Positions 1 through 9,967 of a stretch of 64,000 bases of DNA are shown here, piece by piece (positions within the stretch are counted from its first letter, which is position 1; each line of letters starts with the position of its first letter). The notes below the pieces were generated by a model, which was not told the origin of the DNA, ran no database searches, and was given only the letters and a program-made list of their open reading frames with translations. The stretch comes from Rhodanobacter glycinis (lineage in GTDB: Bacteria > Pseudomonadota > Gammaproteobacteria > Xanthomonadales > Rhodanobacteraceae), in the NCBI RefSeq assembly GCF_006438785.1, contig NZ_RCZB01000001.1, positions 1,127,912 through 1,191,911 on the forward strand. Reading direction: 5' to 3'. A program made the translations under genes and the position numbers.

Positions 1-1
1 A

Positions 2-691
2 GGCGAAGGCATCAACCTGGCACAGTTCGTCCTCGAGCACGGCAAGGGCATCGACGTGGAGACGCTGATGCGCGAGCGCCTCTTCACGCCCTTCCGTATG
101 CCGCGAACCGCCATGACATGGCGCGATGACTTTGCCGACGATCTGGCCATCGGCTACGACGAGAACGGCAAGCCGCTCGGACACAAGCAACGCCAGTCGG
201 CACGCGCCGCCGGATCGATGGACACCACCATCGGCGATTATGCGAATCTGCTGGCGGCCATGGTGCGCGGCGATGGCCTGAGCGCCGCAACGCACAAACG
301 CTGGCTGACGCCTGTCGTACGCATTCGCTCCGTGCAACAGTTCCCCACCATCGGTCTGCCCGACTCAAACGACAACGACGGCATCTCGCTTGGCTATGCA
401 CTCGGCGTTGGCACGTTCACTTCCCCGCAGGGTCCAGCCTTCTTCAAGGGAGGCCACGACGATGGAACGAACAACGTGGCGGTCTGCATCGAGTCGTCAA
501 GGAACTGCGTGCTGTTGATGAGCAACAGCTCCAACGCGGAATCCATCTTCGCGTACCTGATCGACGATGTCCTCGGCAAGACATGCTTCCCCTGGTACTG
601 GGAAAACTACATTCCCTATGACCATCCGGAATGGCGTACGGCAAAAGCCGTTGTGAACGAACATCCCGCGTGTTCGCCCCAAAACCACTGA
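2..691 (+). CDS. Serine hydrolase, beta-lactamase/PBP-like family (5' truncated)
   Basis: The frame is open from the first complete codon at base 2, so the start lies outside the window and only the C-terminal ~229 residues are present. Two stretches fit class C beta-lactamase-like hydrolases and esterases: an SARAAGSM segment followed by TTIGDYANLLAAM, the usual helix before the active-site wall, and GGHDDGTNN, which sits where the family carries its KTG or HxG triad. The SxxK nucleophile motif would be upstream and cannot be checked. Substrate is unknown: beta-lactamase, DD-peptidase and esterase are all possible, and esterase-like is favoured by His in place of Lys in the third motif. It ends about 140 bases before the convergent fumC stop, with nothing recognisable between. 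Confidence 0.75.
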   Translation, partial: GEGINLAQFVLEHGKGIDVETLMRERLFTPFRMPRTAMTWRDDFADDLAIGYDENGKPLGHKQRQSARAAGSMDTTIGDYANLLAAMVRGDGLSAATHKRWLTPVVRIRSVQQFPTIGLPDSNDNDGISLGYALGVGTFTSPQGPAFFKGGHDDGTNNVAVCIESSRNCVLLMSNSSNAESIFAYLIDDVLGKTCFPWYWENYIPYDHPEWRTAKAVVNEHPACSPQNH

Positions 692-830
692 CTACTGTCG
701 TCGGCCAACACGATCAGTCCAGCGCCGTTGTTCCGGTGCAGAACTGGACTCGCCGCCGAGCAATCGGACTTCGCAACGGCCTTGGCAACGAAGTTACAAA
801 TTCACCATGCCATCCCGCTCCATCGCACAC

Positions 831-2216
831 TCAGCCATCGCCGTGAATGCCACCCCTGGTCAACGCCATCGGATCGAGCAGCTTCTTCAGCTCATCCTTC
901 GACAACCCGGTGGTCTCCAGCGCCACATCCATGATCGGGCGATGTTCCTTGTAAGCCTGCTTGGCGGCAGCTGCACCCTTCTCATAGCCGATCACCGGAT
1001 TCAGCGCAGTGACCAGGATCGGGTTCATCGCCAGCGCCTGATTGACCCGCGCGGTGTTGACCTTGAAACCGGCGATCGACTTGTCGGCCAGCAGCACGCT
1101 GACGTTGCTCAGAATCCCGATCGACTGCAGCAGGTTGTGCGCGATCAGCGGCAGCATCACGTTGAGCTGGAAGTTGCCGGACTGGCCGGCGATGGTGATC
1201 GAGGCGTCGTTGCCGATCACCTGCGCGGCGACCATCGCGGTGGCCTCGGGAATCACCGGGTTGACCTTCCCCGGCATGATCGACGAGCCCGGCTGCAGCG
1301 CTGGCAGTTCGATTTCGCCCAGACCCGCCAACGGGCCGGAGTTCATCCAGCGCAGGTCGTTGGCGATCTTCATCAGCGCCACCGCCAACGTCTTCAGCTG
1401 ACCGGACAGTTCCACCGCGGCATCCTGCGACGCCATCCCCTCGAAATAATTTTCCGCCGACTCGAACTTCACGCCGGTCAGTTTCTTCAACTGTGCCGCC
1501 ATCGCCGGGCCGAACTTAGGATCGGCATTGATGCCGGTGCCGACCGCCGTGCCACCCTGCGGCAACCGGCGCATGCGCTTCAATGAGTCTTCGATGCGTT
1601 CGATCGCCGAACCGATCTGCGCCGCCCAGCCGGACAGCTCCTGACCGAACGTGATCGGCATCGCGTCCATCAGATGGGTGCGGCCGGTCTTGGGCGTGTT
1701 CTTCAACTCGCTCGCGCGCTTGTCGATCGCCTTTTTCAAGTGCTTCAACGCCGGCAACAACTGTTCGCTGGCGGTGAGCGTGGCGCTGACGTGGATCGCG
1801 GTGGGAATCACGTCGTTCGAACTCTGTCCGTAGTTGACGTGATCGTTCGGATGCACCTTGGTACCGCCTTCCACTGCCAGATGCGCGATCACCTCGTTCG
1901 CATTCATGTTGGTGCTGGTGCCCGAGCCGGTCTGGAAGATGTCGATCGGGAACTGCGCATCGTGCTGACCATTCGCCACCGCCAGCGCCGCCTTGCAGAT
2001 CGCCGCGGCCTGATTTTTTTTCAGATGCCCCATCGACAGATTGACCTCGGCCGCCGCGGCCTTGATCAATCCCAGCGCGCGGATGAACTGGCGCGGCAGG
2101 TGCAGGCCGGAGATCGGGAAATTGTCTATGGCGCGCTGAGTCTGCGCGCCATACAGCGCGTCGGCAGGCACCTGCAATTCCCCCATGCTGTCGCGCTCGA
2201 TGCGAAAACCACTCAT
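831..2216 (-). CDS. fumC: Class II fumarate hydratase
   Basis: Interconverts fumarate and (S)-malate in the TCA cycle, in the cytoplasm, without an iron-sulfur cluster. The 461-residue product has the normal class II length. It starts MSGFRIERDSMGE and carries the superfamily signature GSSIMPGKVNP, the mobile loop holding the catalytic serine, plus GSGTSTNMNANEV and the TGRTHLMDA substrate-binding segment. A longer open frame reaches base 2288, but the ATG at 2216 has an AGGA upstream and matches the family N-terminus. It is divergent from purB, itself a member of the same fumarase/aspartase superfamily, across about 130 bases. Confidence 0.96.
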   Translation of the reverse strand: MSGFRIERDSMGELQVPADALYGAQTQRAIDNFPISGLHLPRQFIRALGLIKAAAAEVNLSMGHLKKNQAAAICKAALAVANGQHDAQFPIDIFQTGSGTSTNMNANEVIAHLAVEGGTKVHPNDHVNYGQSSNDVIPTAIHVSATLTASEQLLPALKHLKKAIDKRASELKNTPKTGRTHLMDAMPITFGQELSGWAAQIGSAIERIEDSLKRMRRLPQGGTAVGTGINADPKFGPAMAAQLKKLTGVKFESAENYFEGMASQDAAVELSGQLKTLAVALMKIANDLRWMNSGPLAGLGEIELPALQPGSSIMPGKVNPVIPEATAMVAAQVIGNDASITIAGQSGNFQLNVMLPLIAHNLLQSIGILSNVSVLLADKSIAGFKVNTARVNQALAMNPILVTALNPVIGYEKGAAAAKQAYKEHRPIMDVALETTGLSKDELKKLLDPMALTRGGIHGDG

Positions 2217-2328
2217 GACTGGATTCCTGAAGTTGACCAATGTCCAACTATAGGCCGCCGCCCGTCGGTGGCGCGACAAGCCGGTCAAAAACAGGGAAAG
2301 GCCTTGCGCATGTAAAATAGCCGTTTGA

Positions 2329-3714
<1,386 letters not shown>

Positions 3715-3937
3715 GCGCGATTGTCTGTCTGGCGCCCGGCCCTCCATGGGGCCATCGAATATCCACGCTTCAAGCTCGTCATCGCAGTGAAAGCTGGAAT
3801 GATGGACCTTTGAAGGTTGTTCGAGGTTCCCAATAGCGGTAAGTGAACCCTGAAAACCCATGTCGCCGCCTCCCGCGCGTGGCGGTACGTTCGATGTCAC
3901 CACAACGTCGGACGTCGCCCCGCGACAGGAGGCAGCC
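3715..3937. other. Intergenic region before IS110 remnant
   Basis: No gene is seen. It holds a GC-rich hairpin just after purB (GGCCC and GGGCC arms near 3739-3754, without a T-tract), the sequence GCGGTAAGTGAACCCTGA at 3836-3853, which is repeated imperfectly and inverted at 7596-7612, and a good AGGAGG ribosome-binding site (3927-3932) for the transposase remnant. Confidence 0.5.
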
Positions 3938-4221
3938 ATGTCGCTTTACGCAGCCATCGATCTGCACTCCAGCAACAGCGTGTTGGCCGTCATGGATGGC
4001 GAGGGCAAGTGTGGCAACCGCCATCTGTGCTGGGCGTGCGTCGAAGCGGCCAGCTACGCGGTGCGCTTCGATCCGCTGATCCGGCGCTGGTACGAGCGCA
4101 AACGGGCACGCAAGCATCTCGCGTGGTGGCCATCAAGGCCGTCGCGCACGAGCTGGCACGTGCCTGCTGCCACATGCTGCACGAGGGCACGACGTTCGAT
4201 CTCAGGCACGCCTTCCGCTGA
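3938..4221 (+). pseudogene. IS110-family transposase remnant (internally deleted, frameshifted)
   Basis: An ATG with an AGGAGG site begins the typical IS110 N-terminus (MSLYAAIDLHSSNSVLAVMD), where the first DEDD-type acidic residue (Asp of AIDLH) lies. After about 24 residues the sequence jumps straight to the extreme C-terminal part of the same family (GNRHLCWACVEAASYAVRF, then YERKRARKHLA). Most of the catalytic domain and the transposase_20 domain are therefore missing. Near 4122 the frame breaks; the next frame continues VVAIKAVAHELARACCHML and ends DLRHAFR-stop at 4219-4221, exactly as an intact IS110 protein would. One deletion and one frameshift make this a dead element. IS110 elements generally lack terminal inverted repeats, so its limits cannot be drawn. 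Confidence 0.85.
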
Positions 4222-4659
4222 TCACGCTGACGGTCGCAGGCCGGAAACGGGCTTTGGCTTTGAGCCAGTCATTCTGAAAGATCGCGATCGTCGGCACCCG
4301 TGTTGGACGCAGGACCGCATGCGGACCGAGCCATCAAGGGGTGGGCTTCCAGTCCGAGACTCTGTGCGACGCATGACGCGCACTTGGACGGCATCCGTGT
4401 TGACCGATGAGTGTTTGGCAAGCAGCAAGGGCCGCTAGCGCGGCCCTGACCAGAATGGTGACTGGCGCGATCTTGGCGCCGCATGAAACACAGCGGCTGG
4501 TGGTCAGCGGCAAGACGGGACATCATGATCTCCGATACGAATCGGAGACGGGCTTTGCTTGCCTATTGACCCCGGCGGCGAAATGGTGACCCGTTCTGGA
4601 CTCATTTCATTGGGAGACCCGGTTTGCCCCTCTCTACGCTCACCATCGAGGAGTAGCTC
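4222..4659. other. Non-coding stretch between IS110 remnant and usp gene
   Basis: I see no convincing gene in these 438 bases. Two perfect hairpins stand out: AGGGCCGC-TAGC-GCGGCCCT at 4428-4447 and CTCCGAT-ACGA-ATCGGAG at 4530-4547; neither has a T-tract. Part of the stretch may be the right flank of the dead IS110 copy. The last 30 bases contain the GAGGAG ribosome-binding site of the stress-protein gene. Confidence 0.45.
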
Positions 4660-5076
4660 ATGTTCAAGCACATTCTCTTACCTACCGATGGGTCCGAGTT
4701 GTCGGAGTCGGCGATTAAGACAGGCGTCCATCTCGCCAAGGCGCTTGGAGCCAAAGTCACCGGTTTGACGGTCATTCCCAAGCACCATCATTCCGGTGAG
4801 GAAGAATTGGAAGGGGAGTCGGGCACTCCGACGAGTCTCAATAGCCATCTTCTTTTCGTCAAGCTCGTTGCAAGCGGCAATGGCGTCGACTGCGACGCTA
4901 TGCTGACGCGTGGGGATTCTCCGTCTGAGGAAATCATGAGGGTCGCCGGGGAGCTCCGTTGCGATCTGATTGTCATGGCCTCGCATAGTCGAAAGAGCCT
5001 AAAAGCGCTGTTCATTGGAAGCGAGACACAGAAAGTCCTGGTTCATAGCCATGTTCCGGTGCTGGTCTGCCGATAG
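4660..5076 (+). CDS. Universal stress protein (UspA family)
   Basis: A 138-residue single-domain UspA protein. It begins MFKHILLPTDGSELSE, with the conserved Asp of the nucleotide-binding edge strand, and ends with DLIVMASHSRKSLKALFIGS followed by a VLVHSHVPVLVCR strand. That late part resembles the G-2x-G-9x-G-S/T ATP-binding loop, but the first Gly is replaced (ASHSRK), so ATP binding is uncertain. A GAGGAG site lies 7 bases before the ATG. Base composition is visibly less GC-rich than the core genes around it. It is followed on the same strand by a P3A proton ATPase, a pairing that would make sense in acid or energy stress; co-transcription is inferred. Confidence 0.9.
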   Translation: MFKHILLPTDGSELSESAIKTGVHLAKALGAKVTGLTVIPKHHHSGEEELEGESGTPTSLNSHLLFVKLVASGNGVDCDAMLTRGDSPSEEIMRVAGELRCDLIVMASHSRKSLKALFIGSETQKVLVHSHVPVLVCR

Positions 5077-5251
5077 ACCCACGCATGTCCAAGATACACT
5101 GCTGCATGGCCCGGGCAGGCAGCCACCGACCTGACTTCCCCAATTGCTTCAATTTGCCTGGACGTCCGCGGGATCCGACGAGAGTTCGCCACACGGAATA
5201 GTCATCATTCGAGCAGCAAGATCGACTTTCATCTTGTCTCGTGAGGCCTTC

Positions 5252-7567
5252 ATGCCCACCACTAGCGGTCTGAGCAGCGCCGAAGCGCATCGTCGTCTGG
5301 CCGAATATGGGGCCAATGCGATCGATGAGAAAACACCATCGCGCTGGCGACTTTTTCTGACCGAGTTCGGCTCGCCTATTGCCTGGATGCTCGAATTGGC
5401 GATGGCGTTTCGGATTGTGCGCGGCGCCTATGGCGATGCGGCCATGATTGGTGCCCTGCTCCTGTTCAACGCCGTGCTCGGCTTCGTCCAGGAGGGGCGC
5501 GCCAGTGCAGCACTCGCCGCGCTGAAGACGCGCCTTGCACCGATGGCGTTGGTTTTGCGCGACGGCGAGTGGGTTCGGCTTGCGGCCGTGGAAGTCGTGC
5601 CCGGGGATGTCGTCCGACTTGCCCTTGGAGCGCTCGTGCCCGCCGACGCACGCATCCTGTCCGGGACGTTGCAGGTCGACCAATCCATGCTCACCGGCGA
5701 GTCGGTGCCGGTCGATGCCGATGCCGGGGCCATGATCTACGCGGGTGCACTGGTGCGACGTGGCCAGGCCGTTGCCGAAGTGACCGCCACGGGCGCGCGC
5801 ACCGCATTCGGCAAGGCGGCCGAACTGGTGCGCATTGCCCACTCGGTCAGCACCGAGCAGAAGGCCATCTTTGGCGTAACGCGCAACCTGATGCTCGTCA
5901 ACGGCACGATCGCGGCATTTCTTCTCATCTACGCCTATGCGTCGGATCTTCCGCCCATTGATGTGATTCGGCTGGCGATCACGGCGGTGCTGGCTTCGAT
6001 TCCGGCCGCGCTGCCAGCCACCTTCACGCTCTCTGCCGCACTCAGCGCCCGCACGCTCGCCGCGCGCGGTGTGCTGTTGACGAGGTTGTCCGCCGCCCAC
6101 GAGGCCGCAGCCATGGACGTGCTGTGCGCGGACAAGACAGGAACATTGACGCAGAACCGGCTGGAAGTAGCCGAGGTGTGCGCGATGCATGGCTTCGACC
6201 GGGACCAGGTGCTGACCATGGCGGCATGGGCCAGCTCCGAGGCGGATCAGGACCCGATTGACGCTGCCGTGCGTAAAGCGGCGTCCGCAAGCGACTATCC
6301 CGTTTCATCGGCATCGCTCGTGCGCTTTGTTCCGTTCGACCCGGCTACCCGGATCGCCGAGGCATGGATACGAGACGCAGAGGGGGTTGAACGACGCATC
6401 GTCAAAGGCGCGTTCCAGGAGATCGCCGGCATGGTGCAGGCACCGGGAGATACCCGCGCGCAGGTGGACAAGCTGGCCGGTGCGGGTCACCGTGTGCTTG
6501 CCGTCGCGACCGGATCAGGCGGCACGCTGATGCTGGCCGGGTTGCTCGCCCTCAGTGATCCACCGCGGAAAGAGTCCAGGGGGCTGATCGCCACACTCGA
6601 TCGACTGGGCGTGCGCACCCTCATGATGACGGGCGACTCCGCCACAACCGCCGAGGCCATCGCCCGCAAGGTGGGCATCACCGCCGGCCTTTGTCCGACT
6701 GATCACCTCGCCGATGCCGACAGCGCCGATCGCTTTGGCGTCTTTGCGCGCGTCGTTCCCGAGCAGAAGTACCAACTGGTCCAGGCGTTGCAGCGTGGAG
6801 GCCATGTCGTGGGCATGTGCGGTGACGGCACCAACGACGCGCCGGCACTTCGACAGGCGCAGATCGGCATTGCCGTCTCTACCGCTACGGATGTCGCCAA
6901 GGCGGCAGCCGGCATGGTGCTGACCGAGCCTGGCCTCGGCGGCATCGTGTTTGCCGTGCGCGAAGGTCGAGTCGCCTTCGGACGATTGCTGACCTACAGC
7001 CTCAACATGCTGCTCAAGAAGATCGAGATCATTCTGTTCCTGGCCGTGGGGCTGGTCCTGACCGGTGAGGTGATCATGACGCCGGTGCTCATGGTGTTGA
7101 TGCTGATGACCAATGATTTCCTGGCCATGTCGCTCACGACGGATCACGCCAGCCTGTCACCCGTCCCGATCCGTTGGCATATGCGAAACATCATGGCCAT
7201 CGCATTCGTTTTCGGCTTATGCAAGCTGGCTTTCTCGACGGCGATGCTGATGCTGGGCAAGTACGGCTTCGGTCTGGGGAGCGCACAGCTTCAGACGCTG
7301 GCTTTCGTCACACTGGTCATCGGCGCCCAGGCCTGCATGTATGTGGTGCGGGAGCGGCGCCGCCTCTGGTCATCCAGACCGAGCATCTGGATTCTGGCGT
7401 CGTCCGTCGTAGACATCGGCATTGCATCGGCATTGTCATTGACAGGCACCTTGATGGCACCCATGCCATGGCGGCTGCTGGCCGTCGTACTCGCGGCAGC
7501 CATGGTTTTTGCTCTGCTCCTGGACCAGGTCAAGCGACCGGTGTTAGCCGCCTTCGAAATGGTCTGA
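5252..7567 (+). CDS. P3A-type plasma-membrane proton-efflux ATPase
   Basis: ATP-driven cation pump of the inner membrane, most similar in layout to the P3A (proton-exporting) P-type ATPases. The 771 residues show an N-terminal GLSSAEAHRRLAEYGAN actuator lead-in, two membrane helices (SPIAWMLELAM region), LTGES at about 147-151 (actuator dephosphorylation loop), IPAALPATF in M4, the phosphorylated Asp at about 294 in CADKTGTLTQ, and GDGTNDAP at about 524-531 in the hinge, followed by four to six C-terminal helices. The hinge motif has Thr where nearly all P-type ATPases have Val. The frame is open upstream to 5144, but the ATG at 5252 gives the family-type N-terminus; its ribosome-binding site (GTGAGG) is only moderate. 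Substrate specificity is inferred from family resemblance. Confidence 0.85.
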   Translation: MPTTSGLSSAEAHRRLAEYGANAIDEKTPSRWRLFLTEFGSPIAWMLELAMAFRIVRGAYGDAAMIGALLLFNAVLGFVQEGRASAALAALKTRLAPMALVLRDGEWVRLAAVEVVPGDVVRLALGALVPADARILSGTLQVDQSMLTGESVPVDADAGAMIYAGALVRRGQAVAEVTATGARTAFGKAAELVRIAHSVSTEQKAIFGVTRNLMLVNGTIAAFLLIYAYASDLPPIDVIRLAITAVLASIPAALPATFTLSAALSARTLAARGVLLTRLSAAHEAAAMDVLCADKTGTLTQNRLEVAEVCAMHGFDRDQVLTMAAWASSEADQDPIDAAVRKAASASDYPVSSASLVRFVPFDPATRIAEAWIRDAEGVERRIVKGAFQEIAGMVQAPGDTRAQVDKLAGAGHRVLAVATGSGGTLMLAGLLALSDPPRKESRGLIATLDRLGVRTLMMTGDSATTAEAIARKVGITAGLCPTDHLADADSADRFGVFARVVPEQKYQLVQALQRGGHVVGMCGDGTNDAPALRQAQIGIAVSTATDVAKAAAGMVLTEPGLGGIVFAVREGRVAFGRLLTYSLNMLLKKIEIILFLAVGLVLTGEVIMTPVLMVLMLMTNDFLAMSLTTDHASLSPVPIRWHMRNIMAIAFVFGLCKLAFSTAMLMLGKYGFGLGSAQLQTLAFVTLVIGAQACMYVVRERRRLWSSRPSIWILASSVVDIGIASALSLTGTLMAPMPWRLLAVVLAAAMVFALLLDQVKRPVLAAFEMV

Positions 7568-7595
7568 TGTCCTCGTAGCCGAGGCCAAAACGGAG

Positions 7596-7612
7596 TCAGG
7601 TTCACTTACTGC
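7596..7612. repeat. Inverted, imperfect copy of the 3836-3853 sequence
   Basis: Read on the minus strand this is GCAGTAAGTGAACCTGA, against GCGGTAAGTGAACCCTGA at 3836-3853: one substitution and one missing C. The two lie in opposite orientation on either side of the IS110 remnant, usp and ATPase genes. They may be ends of a lost mobile element or two copies of a dispersed intergenic sequence. Confidence 0.55.
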
Positions 7613-7706
7613 TACTGCGTAACGGAAGGCTTGCACCGGAAGTGAAACGAACCCTATTCGCGAAAAGCTCACCCGCACAACCTGCCCCACCCCATCAAGC
7701 ACAAAT

Positions 7707-7730
7707 GGCCGGCACCTCGCGATGCCGGCC
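7707..7730 (-). terminator. Hairpin downstream of gst
   Basis: GGCCGGCA and TGCCGGCC form a perfect 8-bp stem around an 8-base loop, about 25 bases after the gst stop. The following minus-strand bases are ATTTGTG, so the U-tract is weak. Confidence 0.5.
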
Positions 7731-7753
7731 GCTTGCATTCGAGCAACTACCGA

Positions 7754-8371
7754 TCAGGCGACCGTCTTGATCAGCCCCTCTTCCTCCATCGCCTTCTGCA
7801 CCGCCGGCCGCTCCGCCACGCGCTTCTGGAAGGTCAGCAACGCGGGGAAGCCGGACAGGTCCAGGTCGACGTGCTTCGCCCAGTTGGTGACGGTGAACAG
7901 GTAGGCGTCGGCCGCGCTGAAATGGTCGCCCAGCAGCCACGGCTGCTTCGCCAGCGCGTCCTCGATCAATTGGTAGCGCTTGAGCAGGTATGCCTTGCGC
8001 TCGCTGCGGGCGGGCTCCGGCGTATCCGGCTTGAACAGCGGGCTGTAGGTCTTGTGGATCTCGGAGTTGATGTAGCCCAGCATTTCCTGCAGGCGGTAGC
8101 GCGCCAGCGTGCCGTTGGCGGGCGCCAGGCCGCTTTCGGGTTTGAGGTCGGCCAGGTACTGCACGATCGCCGGGCCCTCGGTCAGTAGTTCGCCGTTGTC
8201 CAGTGCCAGCGCCGGCACGTAGCCCTTCGGATTGATCTGCCAGAAATCCGCGCCGCCCTCGGTGCGCTTGGCCTTGCCGTCGACCTTTTCCAGCGCCAGC
8301 GCGATGCCGGCTTCCAGCGCCACGATGTGCGGCGACAGCGAGCAGGCACCCGGCGAGTAATAGAGCTTCAT
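7754..8371 (-). CDS. Glutathione S-transferase, beta-like
   Basis: The 205-residue product has the two-domain GST fold order: a thioredoxin-like N-terminal domain (MKLYYSPGACSLSPHI, Cys10 and Ser12 at the glutathione site, and the cis-Pro in GYVPAL near residues 50-60, then the EGPAIVQYLAD glutathione-binding segment), followed by a helical C-terminal domain from about residue 85 with the LGDHFSAADAYLF N-capping box. The Cys at position 10 is typical of bacterial beta-class enzymes. It is divergent from an HxlR regulator with palindromes between the two genes, so electrophile- or redox-responsive control is a reasonable inference. Confidence 0.93.
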   Translation of the reverse strand: MKLYYSPGACSLSPHIVALEAGIALALEKVDGKAKRTEGGADFWQINPKGYVPALALDNGELLTEGPAIVQYLADLKPESGLAPANGTLARYRLQEMLGYINSEIHKTYSPLFKPDTPEPARSERKAYLLKRYQLIEDALAKQPWLLGDHFSAADAYLFTVTNWAKHVDLDLSGFPALLTFQKRVAERPAVQKAMEEEGLIKTVA

Positions 8372-8465
8372 GCGTTTTCTCCGTGATGGGTATGTGGGGA
8401 AGAACTACCACCGCGGCCACGCAAGGTGACTGCCTGCGCGTGCCGCAACGATGGTGGCATGCTAG

Positions 8466-8506
8466 CCATCATGGTTACTGATGGATACCACCTAACCATC
8501 GGTTAG
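8466..8506. promoter_or_regulatory. Putative HxlR operator cluster between gst and hxlR
   Basis: Two inverted repeats sit in the 186-base divergent gap: CCATCA-7 bases-TGATGG at 8466-8484 and CTAACC-ATC-GGTTAG at 8492-8506 (6-3-6, perfect). They share a half-site, since ATGGTTA at 8471-8477 is the inverse of TAACCAT at 8493-8499. The location and symmetry suit a dimeric winged-helix regulator; binding is inferred. Confidence 0.5.
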
Positions 8507-8557
8507 CGGAAAAATGTAGTATCCGCCCGGTTACCGAACTCTCCCGATGGAATTCCG

Positions 8558-8956
8558 ATGGGCCTGCCCGTACGCAAGAGCAAGGTCGCTGCACCACCGG
8601 CCTGCCCGCTCACCGAAAGCCTGGCGCTGCTGCGCGGCGCGTGGGCGCCGAACGTGGTCTGGTACCTGAGCGCCGAACCGCGCCGTTTCGGCGAACTGCG
8701 CCACGACATCCCTCGCATCTCCGCGCGCGTGCTGAGCGCGCGGCTGCGCGGGCTGGTGACGCGGCGCGTGCTGGACACCTCGCCGCCATCGGCCGAGTAC
8801 GCGCTCACGCCGCTCGGCCACGAACTGCTGCCGGCGATCCAGGCACTCGCCAGCGTGGGCCGGAAGCTGATCGCGGAATGGGAAGCGGGCGCGTCGAAAC
8901 GCGCGTCCGGAGCCGTGCGCGCGAAACGGTCGCAACCGGCCACCACCGGCTCGTGA
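8558..8956 (+). CDS. HxlR-family transcriptional regulator
   Basis: A 132-residue winged-helix protein with the HxlR hallmarks: an early Cys (PACPLTESLALLRGAWAPNVVWYL), then the RRFGELRHDIPRISARVLSARLRGL recognition-helix region and the YALTPLGHELLPAIQALA wing and dimer helix. Regulators of this family often respond to electrophiles or oxidants through the N-terminal Cys, here about residue 16. It is divergent from the GST gene, the probable target, and ends only 6 bases from the convergent stop of cysK. A basic, low-complexity tail (about 20 residues) follows the domain. Confidence 0.9.
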   Translation: MGLPVRKSKVAAPPACPLTESLALLRGAWAPNVVWYLSAEPRRFGELRHDIPRISARVLSARLRGLVTRRVLDTSPPSAEYALTPLGHELLPAIQALASVGRKLIAEWEAGASKRASGAVRAKRSQPATTGS

Positions 8957-8962
8957 CCACGC

Positions 8963-9901
8963 TCAGACCTCGTCCGAACCCTCGTTGACACCCTCGAACA
9001 GGAACGTCGACAGGTAGCGCTCGCCGGTGTCCGGCAACATCGCCAGCAGCACCGAGCCTTGCGGCGCATCTGCCGCCACCTGCAACGCGGCGGCCAGGGT
9101 GGCGCCGGACGAGATGCCGGTGAAGATGCCTTCCTGCTGTGCCAGCTGGCGTGAGGTGTCGCGCGCCAGCACGTCGTCGATCAGCACGATTTGGTCGACC
9201 ACCTTGCGATTGAGCACTGCCGGCACAAAGTCCGGCGTCCAGCCCTGGATCTTGTGTGGCTGCCATTCCTTGCCGGAGAGCAGCGCCGCGCCGGCCGGTT
9301 CGGTGGCGATGATCTGCACTTCCGGGCGCGCCACTTTCAGCACCTCGCCGACACCGGTCAACGTGCCACCGGTGCCCCAGCCGGTGACGAAGTAATCCAG
9401 TCGGCGGCCGGCGAAGTCGCGCAGGATTTCCGGTGCGGTGGTCTGCCGGTGATACGCCGGGTTGGCCGGGTTCTCGAACTGGTTGGTGAAGAACCAGCCA
9501 TGTTTCTTCGCCAGTTCCACCGCCTTCTCCACCATGCCGGTGCCGCGCGCGGCGGCTGGCGTCAACACCACCTTGCCGCCGTAGGCGCGGATCAGCTTGC
9601 GCCGCTCGATCGAGAAGGTCTCGGCCATCACGGCCACGAACGGATAGCCGCGAGCGGCGCAGATCGCGGCCAGCGCCACACCGGTGTTGCCAGAGGTGGC
9701 TTCGATCACGGTCTGGCCGGGTTTCAGCGTGCCGCGCTGTTCGGCATCGAGAATGATCGCCAGGGCGAGCCGGTCCTTCACTGAGCCGGCCGGATTGAAC
9801 GCCTCCACCTTTACGTAGAGTTCGACGTGTTTCGGCGCAAGGCGGTGCAGTTTGACGATCGGTGTATTGCCGATGGTGTCGAGGATGCTGTCGTAAATCA
9901 T
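8963..9901 (-). CDS. cysK: O-acetylserine sulfhydrylase (cysteine synthase A type)
   Basis: Makes cysteine from O-acetylserine and sulfide using pyridoxal phosphate. The 312 residues carry NPAGSVKDRLA, with the PLP-binding Lys near 42, the ATSGNTG substrate loop, GTGGTLTG for the phosphate, and GISSGATLAAAL near the C-terminus. ETFSIERRKLIRAYGG and QFENPANPAYH match CysK more closely than CysM. It lies 66 bases downstream of cysG on the same strand and probably shares its transcript, linking siroheme supply to the last step of the pathway. Confidence 0.94.
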   Translation of the reverse strand: MIYDSILDTIGNTPIVKLHRLAPKHVELYVKVEAFNPAGSVKDRLALAIILDAEQRGTLKPGQTVIEATSGNTGVALAAICAARGYPFVAVMAETFSIERRKLIRAYGGKVVLTPAAARGTGMVEKAVELAKKHGWFFTNQFENPANPAYHRQTTAPEILRDFAGRRLDYFVTGWGTGGTLTGVGEVLKVARPEVQIIATEPAGAALLSGKEWQPHKIQGWTPDFVPAVLNRKVVDQIVLIDDVLARDTSRQLAQQEGIFTGISSGATLAAALQVAADAPQGSVLLAMLPDTGERYLSTFLFEGVNEGSDEV

Positions 9902-9967
9902 GTGCGTGCTCCGGCAGACTGGGGAAATCGTCGCGCGATCATGCTCCCGCGCAGGTAAATATTTTCG

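Noticed and set aside
3739..3754. Terminator directly after purB
   Set aside because: The GGCCC/GGGCC stem is only 5 bp and lacks a T-tract; not listed as a terminator.
5144..5251. N-terminal extension of the proton ATPase
   Set aside because: The extra 36 codons have no counterpart in the family; the ATG at 5252 gives the expected start.
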